This document shows, one piece after another, positions 35,449-42,937 of a stretch of DNA of 64,000 nt. Below the pieces are notes generated by a model, which saw only the letters and a list, made by a program, of their open reading frames with translations, did no database searches and was not told the origin of the DNA. The stretch is taken from NCBI RefSeq assembly GCF_900111805.1, contig NZ_FOJN01000007.1, positions 1-64,000 of the forward strand. The letters are read 5' to 3'. Each line of letters begins with the position of its first letter. The stretch's first letter is position 1. A program made the translations under genes and the position numbers. The stretch comes from Rhodococcoides kroppenstedtii. Lineage in GTDB: Bacteria > Actinomycetota > Actinomycetes > Mycobacteriales > Mycobacteriaceae.

Positions 35449-36437
35449 CACGGCCGAGCCGCGCGTCGCTCGGCGTGAGCGCTCCGGCCGACCTGCTCGC
35501 GTCGGCGCACGTCGTCGCCCTGCCGATGCGCACGCGCTTCCGCGGCATCACCGTGCGGGAGGCGATGGTGTTCGAGGGGCCGGCCGGGTGGGGCGAGTTC
35601 GCCGCCTTCCCCGAGTACGACGACGCCGAGGCCGCCCTGTGGCTCGCCGCCGGTCTCGAGGCGGCGACCCTCGGTCCGCCCGACCGCGTCCGCGAGTGGG
35701 TCGACGTCAACGCCACCGTGCCCGCCGTCCCGGCGGCGGACGTCCCGGACGTCCTCGCCCGCTTCCCCGGCGCCCGCACCGCCAAGGTCAAGGTCGCCGA
35801 GAAGGGACAGGGCCTGGCCGACGACGTCGCGCGCGTCGAGGCCGTTCGCGCCCTCGTCCCCACCGTGCGGGTGGACGCCAACGGCGGCTGGACCGTCGAC
35901 GAGGCCGAGCGGGCACTGCACGCCCTCACCGAGACGGGCGACCTCGAGTACGCCGAACAGCCCTGCGCGACCGTCGAGGATCTGGCCGAGGTGCGGCGTC
36001 GGGTGCCGGGCGTCGCCGTCGCCGCCGACGAGTCGATCCGCCGGGCCGACGACCCCCTGCGCGTCGTCCGGGCCGGCGCGGCCGACGTCGCCGTGGTCAA
36101 GGTGCCGCCGCTGGGGGGGATGCGTGCGGTGGTGGCCCTCGCGGACCAGCTGGCGGAATTCGGCGTTCCGGTGGTCGTCTCGAGCGCTCTCGACACCGCC
36201 GTCGGCATGAGCGCGGGGCTCGCCGCGGCGGCCGCGCTGCAGTCCACCGCCGCGTGCGGGCTGGGCACCGGAGCCCTGTTCACCGCCGATCTGGCGCCCC
36301 CGCGCGAGCTGGTCGACGGCAGATTGTGCGCCGACACGGTGATTCCGGACCCGGGTGCACTCGCGTCACTGGCCGCGCCCGAGGACCGCCGACGGTGGTG
36401 GATCGCCCGGGCGGAACGGTGCCTGCGGCTGTTGTAG
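35445..36437 (+). CDS. menC: o-Succinylbenzoate synthase
   Basis: About 330 residues of the enolase superfamily. Catalytic KVKV (RTAKVKVAEKG), the metal ligands VDANGGW, YAEQP and AADESI, and the second lysine region VVKVPPLGG follow in the family order. It dehydrates SHCHC to o-succinylbenzoate. It is coupled to the thioesterase by a GTGA overlap. The DUF6918-type gene that hosts the island follows 53 bp later. Confidence 0.95.
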   Translation: MTRPSRASLGVSAPADLLASAHVVALPMRTRFRGITVREAMVFEGPAGWGEFAAFPEYDDAEAALWLAAGLEAATLGPPDRVREWVDVNATVPAVPAADVPDVLARFPGARTAKVKVAEKGQGLADDVARVEAVRALVPTVRVDANGGWTVDEAERALHALTETGDLEYAEQPCATVEDLAEVRRRVPGVAVAADESIRRADDPLRVVRAGAADVAVVKVPPLGGMRAVVALADQLAEFGVPVVVSSALDTAVGMSAGLAAAAALQSTAACGLGTGALFTADLAPPRELVDGRLCADTVIPDPGALASLAAPEDRRRWWIARAERCLRLL

Positions 36438-36490
36438 GGTCGCCGCCGACCGGCAGAACCGCCGCTCCCGCTCGACCCGAAAGGTTCCTC

Positions 36491-36934
36491 GTGGCTTCCC
36501 TGCAGACCACCCTGCTCGACGAGTCCGTCGCTCCCGCCGTCCGTGCCGACGTCGCCGCGCTGATCGACGCCGAGGTGTCCGGCAAGAAGGGTGCGTCCGG
36601 CCTCGCCGTCAAGGGCGGGTACGGCGCGGTGAAGAAGGTCAGCCCCGGCGTGATCGACGACGCCGTCGCCAAGCTGTGGCCGAGCTTCGTCGAGAAGCTG
36701 GACCCGTTCTGGCAGGAGTACACCGCCGCCGGATCGGCCGGTCGCTTCGGCGACCACCTCGTCGGCCGCGGCGACGCCGTGTCCGACGCGCTGCTGTCGG
36801 TCACCGACGAGCGCATCGAGGGCACCAGCAAGCCGACCATCAAGAAGGCGTACTCGTCCCTGCGTCCGTCGGCGAAGAAGCACGTCACCGAGGCGCTTCC
36901 GCGCGTGGGAGAGCTGGTGCAGAAGTACGCCTGA
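36491..36934 (+). CDS. DUF6918-type protein, 3' end rebuilt by the inserted island
   Basis: 147 residues, soluble, helical and Lys-rich (GKKGASGLAVKGGYGAVKKV), starting at GTG 36491. Homologues follow menC in related actinomycetes; function unknown. The last 28 codons (from 36852) are repeated at 41080-41163, which marks this gene as the integration target: the element carried a matching 3' end and restored the frame. The gene now lacks the hairpin that follows the displaced end at 41163-41180. Confidence 0.8.
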   Translation: MASLQTTLLDESVAPAVRADVAALIDAEVSGKKGASGLAVKGGYGAVKKVSPGVIDDAVAKLWPSFVEKLDPFWQEYTAAGSAGRFGDHLVGRGDAVSDALLSVTDERIEGTSKPTIKKAYSSLRPSAKKHVTEALPRVGELVQKYA

Positions 36935-36935
36935 C
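36852..36935 (+). repeat. Left direct repeat of the island (attL-like)
   Basis: 84 bp forming the 3' end of the DUF6918-type gene, through its stop plus one base. It aligns without gaps to 41080-41163 with 7 mismatches. Five of the seven fall in codons changed synonymously; the other two change one codon (Pro to Met). Both copies read in the same frame and end in the same VGELVQKYA and TGA. Confidence 0.92.
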
Positions 36936-37164
36936 GCAGCCCCTGGCGACCGTACAAGTAGACGCCGGTGCCAGTGCGCGGGGCTACGGAATCGGGGTCG
37001 TCTTCAGGGTCTACGGCGGGAGGTGCTCCTTCGAAGACACCCGACGGTAGCGGGAGCTGAGTTGCGCGCCTGGCGACGGCTCGCGTCCTGCTAACATTGG
37101 AGCTCTTGCAAGCACAACCATCGACTACTGCTAGGGTCTCGTCGGTCAGCGCTCAACCGGGGGG

Positions 37165-37410
37165 ATGAGGTTCAATATGTCAAGGATCAAGGCACAGCGG
37201 TCAATTTTGACCTCCGAGCACTTCTGGCTCGGCGGCCATCTGAGCGCACCTAAGGTCTACGATGCTGGCGCCAATTTCCACGCCGCACCTACGGTACGCG
37301 AATCAGTGCCCGCAGGCTCGGAAGACTGTGACGGACCGATGACGTCGAAACGAACTTTCCGCTTCAAGTGTGACGAAACAGGTTGGGAAGCTACCTTCGA
37401 CCAAGCCTGA
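37165..37410 (+). CDS. Small protein of the island, first gene (81 aa)
   Basis: Starts at ATG 37165, or at ATG 37177 with GAGG 6 nt upstream. Its TGA (37408-37410) overlaps the next gene's ATG (TGATG), so it is the first cistron of a coupled operon. No known domain; contains two Cys (EDCDGP and FKCDE) and aromatic residues. It could be a regulator or an immunity or adaptor subunit, or only a coupling leader. The C-terminal half, KRTFRFKCDETGWEATF, looks like a short beta-rich unit. Confidence 0.55.
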   Translation: MRFNMSRIKAQRSILTSEHFWLGGHLSAPKVYDAGANFHAAPTVRESVPAGSEDCDGPMTSKRTFRFKCDETGWEATFDQA

Positions 37411-39389
37411 TGAAGCGCTTCCTGGCCCTTTGGGCCATAAGTGACGATGAGTTTGGGCTGAGCGTCACCGATACCGCCTTCGAAGGTCTCTCGCGCTACC
37501 GCGGTCGCACAAGCCCGTTGCTTTCTGCGTCGCCACAGGGGAGTCCGCCTGTGCTCGCGAGTGAGGGTGTCTTAGCCCTGCTCGTCCCGAGGCGGGCGTC
37601 AGAGTTGATGGCTGCGCTGATGAACGACGTCGGCGACGAGTTCGCCCAGCGGTCTTACATCTCGCACGGCCACGCCTGCGCCGTAGTCTCGTGTTCGAAC
37701 CTCGCCGACGCGGAGAGGCTCGTCAGCGAGCTTGGGCCCTACCTCGCCGGCCACGAACTCTGGCCTTACAGGCAGGGCGTGATGCTCGCAGAAGACATCG
37801 TCTTCGAACTCCCTGCGGCGCCACCAACCTGGGTAGCTCCCGCGCAGATACGGCACGAGGAGCTGGGTTTCGAGGCTGCGGCGCAAATCCGTCAATTCAA
37901 CGGAAATATGGCTGTCTTCTCGCAGCACGCGGCCATGTATGCGTCTGAACTGCAACCTTTGGTCGACTGGCTTCACTCCTCTATCGAGGATATCGCGACT
38001 GAGCTCTACGTTATATACGAAAATCCGGAGCTCGACGGTGCGCAAGTCCGACGCTCGATCACGTTGGAGAGCGTCCTCGTTGAGGTTAACGCAATTCTGA
38101 CTCTCTATTGTTCGCAGCTAGGTTCAGGCGCGGTGCCTATCTTTAGGGCAACGTATCCTGTTGGCGAGTACTCTCTGCTCGGTATCGGAAGTATGTGTCG
38201 AGAGGTGTGGCGTATTTACTCGCACTTGAACGAAACATTCGCAAAATTCGACCACGTCGGGCGGATTCAGCGGTGTTATGCTGCCCGGCCAGCTTTCGAT
38301 CCGTTTGAGCCTTCTGCTCGTATCAATTTTGGGTCTTGGTACAGGTCTAACGTCGGTGTGGCCGACTTGGATGACGGCATTTCAGAAGGCTTTCGGTATC
38401 ACATGCCTGTTTTCAGTTCAAGATGGGGATTTCACGAATCACTCCATTCTATCAGTTTGAGTTGGCAATGCATTTATGCGGCCGCCACGAAAGAGTGGAA
38501 TTTGCTCACATTGACGCACGAGTTCTTACATGCTCACGTCCGTGACATCTGGGCGACAACCTTCGAGGTTTCCGACGATGCATCCCTGCGTGAACTTCTG
38601 GCTCGATACAATGCGCGTGAATCAGGAACGAACGCCTTGCACTCGATGCAGGTCGCTTTCGTCGAAGCGCTTGTCGGCCTGAACGGATGTTCCCGACTCG
38701 CACAAACGATTCGGGGCGGAACAGTTGAGGACACTTCAATTACAGTGCCCGAGCGCTTGACGGAACAGTCATTGCGAATGCTGGTGCAATCGCATCGGGG
38801 GATGTTCCACGAAATTGTCGTGCATGTTCTTGACTATTTGTATGTCTACGATTCTCAAGACGCCAATTATGTCAATTCGTTGTGGAGTTCATGGTCTCTG
38901 ATTCCGAGCGTGAACGAACGCACGGAGCACTATCTCCTCAGGACTATATGCGCCTTGTCGGCGGATGGTGGCGACACGGCCCCGTCCGAAGACGTATTCA
39001 AGACGTGTGTGACTCGCTTGAAACGGCAACTGACTCTCATTGAGAAGCGCGCTCGTCTGCGTCCGGTTATAGGACGCGCAATTGCGATCCTGGACGACGA
39101 AACTGCTCTCAAGCGACTGGGGATTGAGTTCAAGGGAGCGCGGTATGTCGTTCATATCGCAAAAGCGTTCTTCTATGACCCGGAACTCAATGCCAGTTTG
39201 ATCCGCGACACAAACACGACCATCCGAGAAGGGAGAACGACATATGCGCTAAATGTCGGCGACTATCGTGGTGACTGTGTCGAGAGTCCGGTTGCGTTCC
39301 TACTCGATCGGTTTGGTGGCTATTCCGATCAAGGTGGTGCTCCGGAAGCTGAGTACGAAACGCTTTGGCAAATGCTCCAGCTGAGTTAG
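37410..39389 (+). CDS. Large island protein with HEFLH zinc-metalloprotease motif
   Basis: 659 residues from ATG 37410; TTG 37383 is in frame but ignored because the ATG couples to the upstream stop. The only motif I recognise is LLTLTHEFLHAHVRDIW, an HExxH zinc-protease signature at His370-Glu371-Phe-Leu-His374. A downstream HEIVVH (467-472) could supply a third ligand (Glu468), as in gluzincins. The N-terminal half has alternating hydrophobic strands (GVLALLVPRR, HACAVVSCSN) that may form a sensing or pore domain; there is no signal peptide or clear membrane helix. A predicted soluble metallopeptidase of unknown family. Confidence 0.7.
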   Translation: MKRFLALWAISDDEFGLSVTDTAFEGLSRYRGRTSPLLSASPQGSPPVLASEGVLALLVPRRASELMAALMNDVGDEFAQRSYISHGHACAVVSCSNLADAERLVSELGPYLAGHELWPYRQGVMLAEDIVFELPAAPPTWVAPAQIRHEELGFEAAAQIRQFNGNMAVFSQHAAMYASELQPLVDWLHSSIEDIATELYVIYENPELDGAQVRRSITLESVLVEVNAILTLYCSQLGSGAVPIFRATYPVGEYSLLGIGSMCREVWRIYSHLNETFAKFDHVGRIQRCYAARPAFDPFEPSARINFGSWYRSNVGVADLDDGISEGFRYHMPVFSSRWGFHESLHSISLSWQCIYAAATKEWNLLTLTHEFLHAHVRDIWATTFEVSDDASLRELLARYNARESGTNALHSMQVAFVEALVGLNGCSRLAQTIRGGTVEDTSITVPERLTEQSLRMLVQSHRGMFHEIVVHVLDYLYVYDSQDANYVNSLWSSWSLIPSVNERTEHYLLRTICALSADGGDTAPSEDVFKTCVTRLKRQLTLIEKRARLRPVIGRAIAILDDETALKRLGIEFKGARYVVHIAKAFFYDPELNASLIRDTNTTIREGRTTYALNVGDYRGDCVESPVAFLLDRFGGYSDQGGAPEAEYETLWQMLQLS

Positions 39390-39398
39390 GAGTTCTAA

Positions 39399-40157
39399 AT
39401 GGCGCCGGACATACACGAACGACGTCGGTACACTTCTGTTCTTGTTTGCCACGACGACTTACGAGACTTCGAGGCTTTTAGGCAGTTGATGGAGAGCTCG
39501 GTCAATACCGCTCTGGGTGTGCGCCTAATTGATAGCCCGTGGATAGTTCATCGATTCGAATTTTTGACCGGCCGGAGCCACTATCCTAGCCATATCGTAT
39601 CCCCTGATCACAGGCGGCGTGGCAGCCTTTTTGCACACGACGTCTACTTTGCGACTCGGTCGCCGCTTGAGTCGTTAGGGTCTCCAGTGATTCTGTTGGC
39701 GTCCCCATATGTCAAGCTGTTGGCCTCGATCACCAGCAGGCTACGCCAAGCTTTGAATGGTCCGGCGCCTCGCTATGTGTCGGTTGACATGGCGTCGGTG
39801 TATAGATTCATGTCCGACGGCGCGTCAGGAGAGTTCACGGCCACAAAAGTAACGATGCAAATGCTCTCGGAGCCCACGCTAGAACTCGTATCGCTATCGG
39901 GGCGGAACCCGCTCCATTCTGAGCTGCATGCGGCTATCAAGAAGGTCGCCGCGCCTTATTCCATACGTACGGAAGTTTCACGAGAACAGTGCAGTTCTCG
40001 TGTAAATATTGATCGGCATGGAAATTTCTGGTGGTTTCAGCCGGAGGAAAGCCGTCTGGCAAATGCGCTAGAAGTGGTGGACCGTCTCGAAGCCACTGGG
40101 TCATTGCGGTTATCGCGGACGCGCCCTCTCGATCGCGTCGAGGACGACGAGCAATGA
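39399..40157 (+). CDS. Unrecognised island protein (252 aa)
   Basis: Starts at ATG 39399, 9 nt after the previous stop, with GGAGTTCTAA as a ribosome site. Its TGA overlaps the SIR2 gene ATG (ATGA). Soluble, mixed alpha/beta by pattern; begins MAPDIHERRRYTSVLVCHDD and has a conserved-looking core SPVILLASPYVKLLASI. I see no nuclease, ATPase or HTH motif. Its place between a putative protease and a SIR2 effector suggests a sensor, substrate or regulatory partner. Confidence 0.65.
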   Translation: MAPDIHERRRYTSVLVCHDDLRDFEAFRQLMESSVNTALGVRLIDSPWIVHRFEFLTGRSHYPSHIVSPDHRRRGSLFAHDVYFATRSPLESLGSPVILLASPYVKLLASITSRLRQALNGPAPRYVSVDMASVYRFMSDGASGEFTATKVTMQMLSEPTLELVSLSGRNPLHSELHAAIKKVAAPYSIRTEVSREQCSSRVNIDRHGNFWWFQPEESRLANALEVVDRLEATGSLRLSRTRPLDRVEDDEQ

Positions 40158-41077
40158 TTACACTCCGCGATTTTGACAGCCTAAGCTTGCGTGATCTGCA
40201 ATGTGAAGACTTGGCGCTTGAATACCTATCGATACTTCTAAAGCATGGAGAACTTGCGCTGCTTTTGGGCTCGGGTGTGAGTAAGGGTCTTGGCCTCCCT
40301 AATTGGGACGAATTGGTCGCGGGTTGCGAAACTGCCGTGGGGATAGTGCCCTCTGAAGGGCGTTCGTCACAAGCTCTCATGAAAGCAATCGATACGGTGA
40401 GGCGTGAATTTTCTAAACATCACGCCGCGAACGATCTGCAGTCTCTCGTCAGGACAAATTTGTATCCTCAAGCGTATCTAGACGCGGGGGAGTATCCACA
40501 AGGCATCATGAGCAACCGCATGTTGATTGCCATAGGTGCAATCGTGATGGCGTCGTCGCGCGGGTCAGTCGGCGACGTCTTCACGCTTAATTTCGACGAC
40601 GTGCTGGAATGGTATCTGCACCTGCATGGGTATAAGACGCAAGTTGTCTCCGACTTCCCGACTTATCTCAGGGGAGACGTTGACGTTACGGTGTTCCATC
40701 CCCACGGGTTTCTGCCGTTGGTTGAAAAGACGTACCCGAAGTCCGAGTGGCTCGTGCTTTCGTACTCCGACCTAATATCGCGGTTATCGGCGTCCGCTGA
40801 TACCCCCTGGCCCACGCTTCTGGGGAGCCGGTTTTTATCAAAGCGATTTCTTGCTATTGGCACGAGCATGAATGATGTAGACATTGACGTACATCTAGCG
40901 CGCGCCAAGCGTGATGTCGGAGGCCGGGGGCTCCTCGGTTTCGTTTTGACGTCGGGGCTCCGTCAGGACAGGGCTGAAGAACTCATGGAAATCGGCCTTG
41001 TGCCCATAAGTGTGGATTCCTTCGAGCGCATTCCGAGTTTCATCTTGAATGTATGCCGAAAGGCTGCGGCGCTTTAG
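40154..41077 (+). CDS. SIR2-like NAD-binding protein (defence-type effector)
   Basis: 307 residues. The SIR2 signature is complete: LLLGSGVSKG (NAD-binding GSGVS 39-43), TLNFDD (Asn146-Phe-Asp148), PHG with the candidate catalytic His184, and AIGTSMND (236-241). This is the SIR2_2-like class that in Thoeris, DSR, SIR2-HerA and SIR2-pAgo systems depletes NAD+ upon phage infection. Protein deacetylation is less likely because no zinc-binding Cys set is visible. ATG 40154 is fixed by the overlap with the upstream stop. It ends 2 bp before the right repeat. Confidence 0.85.
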   Translation: MITLRDFDSLSLRDLQCEDLALEYLSILLKHGELALLLGSGVSKGLGLPNWDELVAGCETAVGIVPSEGRSSQALMKAIDTVRREFSKHHAANDLQSLVRTNLYPQAYLDAGEYPQGIMSNRMLIAIGAIVMASSRGSVGDVFTLNFDDVLEWYLHLHGYKTQVVSDFPTYLRGDVDVTVFHPHGFLPLVEKTYPKSEWLVLSYSDLISRLSASADTPWPTLLGSRFLSKRFLAIGTSMNDVDIDVHLARAKRDVGGRGLLGFVLTSGLRQDRAEELMEIGLVPISVDSFERIPSFILNVCRKAAAL

Positions 41078-41079
41078 TG

Positions 41080-41163
41080 ACTCGTCCCTGCGGATGTCGG
41101 CCAAGAAGCACGTCACCGAGGCGCTCCCGCGCGTGGGCGAGTTGGTGCAGAAGTACGCCTGAC
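41080..41163 (+). repeat. Right direct repeat of the island (attR-like, displaced gene end)
   Basis: An ungapped second copy of the last 28 codons of the DUF6918-type gene, 77 of 84 bases identical to 36852-36935. It has lost the rest of the gene and any real start. It keeps the original stop and the original hairpin just after it, so it is the native chromosomal end pushed aside by the insertion. Confidence 0.92.
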
Positions 41164-41180
41164 CGGCCCCGCCGGGCCGG
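41163..41180. terminator. Terminator hairpin of the original gene end
   Basis: CCGGCCC-CGCC-GGGCCGG, a perfect 7-bp stem beginning at the base after the stop of the displaced repeat, between it and the convergent transporter gene. It probably served both converging genes. The copy of the gene end at 36,93x lacks this hairpin. Confidence 0.55.
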
Positions 41181-41186
41181 ATCCCG

Positions 41187-42239
41187 TCAGTCGCCGCGCT
41201 GCCGCCGCCGCGTGAACAGCGGCACGATGAGCAGCATCAGGAATACCCGCAGCACCTGGGCGGCGACGACGAACGTCACGTTCACGTCGCTGGCGGCGGC
41301 GAGGGCGAGCACGGCGTAGATGCCGCCGGGGGTGGTGGCGAGGTACGCCTCGTACGGGGTGACGGACGTCGTCGCCACCAGGATCAGGCCGAGCAGCGCG
41401 CACCCGACGGCGATGGCGACGATCAACAGCGTGGCCCACGGCAGGATGCGACCGATCGAGCGGAACGACTCGACGGTGAAGCGCAGGCCCGCCTGCCAGC
41501 CGATCACGACGTAGACGGCGGCGAGCAGCAGGGTCGGCACCTCCGCGCCGCCGGTCCAGCCCGCCAGATCGGCCACGGTGGCCACGATCAGCGGGCCGAG
41601 CAGCGCCGGTGCGGGCAGGCGGATCAGCCGGGCCAGCGGCACGCCGACGGCCAGGCACCCGAGGATGAAGACGGCGTCCACCCACAGCGGCGCCCCCGAG
41701 TCCGCGGGACCGACGCCGCGGCCGGTGTCGGCGTGGAACACCACCGTGGCGACGAACGGCAGCGACGCCGTCACCAGCAGCACTCGCAGGTACTGCACGA
41801 CCGCGACCACCCGTTCGTCGCCGCCCAGGTCACGCGCGATGGCCACCATGCCGGACGCCCCACCCGCGACGAGAGCCAACGCGCCCGTCGTCGCCGACAG
41901 GTCGCGGTGCAGGCCGAGCGCCGCGCCGGCGCCGATGGACAGCAGCAGGGTGCCGAGCGAGACGAGCACCACGGGAATCCAGTCCGTTCCCAGCGAAGCG
42001 AGGGTGTCCCGATCGAGCAGCGTGCCGATCTCGACCCCCAGCACCGCCTGCGCGGCCTGGCTCGCCCGACTCGGGACCTTCGCGGGGCCGACCTTCGCCA
42101 GGGCGAACACCGTCGCCACGGCGAGACCGACGAACAGCGCGGCCGACGGCACACCTACGCGCTCGGCGAGGATGGTCAGCAGAATCGTGACGAGGGTGAG
42201 TGCGACCCACCTCCCGGCGGCGGCCGGGGAGAACCTCAT
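41187..42239 (-). CDS. AbrB-family membrane protein (PF05145 type)
   Basis: About 350 residues with roughly ten transmembrane helices in two repeated halves ([16 protein letters not shown]...; [18 protein letters not shown]). The stretch [22 protein letters not shown] is typical of this family, long misnamed AbrB or ammonia monooxygenase. It is probably a transporter; the substrate is unknown. ATG 42239 overlaps the flavin-reductase stop (ATGA), so the two are cotranscribed. Confidence 0.82.
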   Translation of the reverse strand: MRFSPAAAGRWVALTLVTILLTILAERVGVPSAALFVGLAVATVFALAKVGPAKVPSRASQAAQAVLGVEIGTLLDRDTLASLGTDWIPVVLVSLGTLLLSIGAGAALGLHRDLSATTGALALVAGGASGMVAIARDLGGDERVVAVVQYLRVLLVTASLPFVATVVFHADTGRGVGPADSGAPLWVDAVFILGCLAVGVPLARLIRLPAPALLGPLIVATVADLAGWTGGAEVPTLLLAAVYVVIGWQAGLRFTVESFRSIGRILPWATLLIVAIAVGCALLGLILVATTSVTPYEAYLATTPGGIYAVLALAAASDVNVTFVVAAQVLRVFLMLLIVPLFTRRRQRGD

Positions 42240-42832
42240 CGCGGCGTCGTCGGCCGATCGATGGTCCGCACCGCCGGCGGCAGTCCCCACTCGTTGCGGC
42301 CCAGTCGACTCAGCGGAGCGAGCGCATCGAACGCGGGCAGCCCGTCGTCGGCGAGGTGGCCTTCCCGCACCGTGATCATGGTGACGTCGCCCATCACGAC
42401 GAAGGCGTTGCCCACCTCGACCACCCGGTTCAGCGTCGCCTCGATGGAGACCGGCGACTGCGCGACCCGCGGCGGGCGCACCGTCTCGCTTGGTTCCTCC
42501 GCGAGCCCCACGGCGGAGAACTCGCTGATCGAGGACTCGTAGTTCGCCGACGTCGCGTTGACCTCCTCGAACAACGCCTCCGTCGCGAGGTTGATCACGA
42601 ACTCGCCCGTCGCCTCGATGTTGCGGAGGCTGTCCTTGCGGCCGATGGAGGTGAACTGCACCACCGGCGGAACGGAGCTGGCCACGGTGAAGAAGCTGTA
42701 CGGAGCGAGGTTCGGCACACCGTCCGCCGAGATCGTCGACACCCAGGCGATCGGGCGAGGAACGACGGTCGAGGTCAGCAGCTTGTAGTAGGTGGTCTCG
42801 TCCACGGACTGCGGGGTGAAGGTTCGGCGCAC
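42236..42832 (-). CDS. Flavin reductase family protein (FMN-binding split barrel)
   Basis: About 198 residues. [32 protein letters not shown] and [20 protein letters not shown] are hallmark regions of flavin-reductase-like FMN-binding proteins. It may reduce flavin for a monooxygenase or act as an independent oxidoreductase. The GTG at 42832 gives the usual family N-terminus. Its upstream region contains the repeat at 42856-42909. Confidence 0.83.
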   Translation of the reverse strand: MRRTFTPQSVDETTYYKLLTSTVVPRPIAWVSTISADGVPNLAPYSFFTVASSVPPVVQFTSIGRKDSLRNIEATGEFVINLATEALFEEVNATSANYESSISEFSAVGLAEEPSETVRPPRVAQSPVSIEATLNRVVEVGNAFVVMGDVTMITVREGHLADDGLPAFDALAPLSRLGRNEWGLPPAVRTIDRPTTPR

Positions 42833-42855
42833 GGTCTCGATCGTGCCACTCGCGC

Positions 42856-42909
42856 GGCGGTGCACCGCTGCGCTCCCGGCGGTGTGCACCGCTGCTCTCC
42901 CGGCGGTGG
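42856..42909. repeat. 22/24-bp imperfect tandem repeat, two copies plus partial
   Basis: Copies at 42856-42877 and 42878-42901 share GGCGGTG...CACCGCTG...CTCCC and are followed by a partial GGCGGTGGG. It lies in the divergent gap between the flavin-reductase gene and menD. Confidence 0.8.
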
Positions 42910-42937
42910 GCCTGCCGTCATGTGTCACCCTGGATCG

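Larger units (their letters stand above)
36936..41079 (+). mobile_element. Horizontally acquired 4.1-kb cargo island inserted in a gene 3' end
   Basis: Bounded by the 84-bp direct repeats, this segment is roughly half G+C, with A/T-rich third positions, unlike the G+C-rich flanks. It contains four rightward genes (37165-41077) and no integrase, transposase or excisionase. The last gene stops 2 bp before the right repeat. Insertion within the 3' end of a protein gene, with reconstruction of that end, is the known behaviour of integrative elements using site-specific recombinases. Here the recombinase must act in trans or has been lost. The first 230 bp (36935-37164) hold no gene; TAACAT (37092-37097) and TAGGGT (37132-37137) are possible -10 elements, but neither has a well-spaced -35. 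Confidence 0.88.

Noticed and set aside
36936..41079. Insertion sequence or transposon
   Set aside because: No transposase, no terminal inverted repeats seen, and the flanking repeat is 84 bp of coding sequence rather than a short target duplication.
36852..41163. Simple tandem duplication of the DUF6918-type gene with a random insertion
   Set aside because: The right copy covers only the final 84 bp and starts exactly at the edge of the foreign DNA, and its hairpin is in the native place. Integration into a gene end explains this better, although the duplication cannot be fully excluded.
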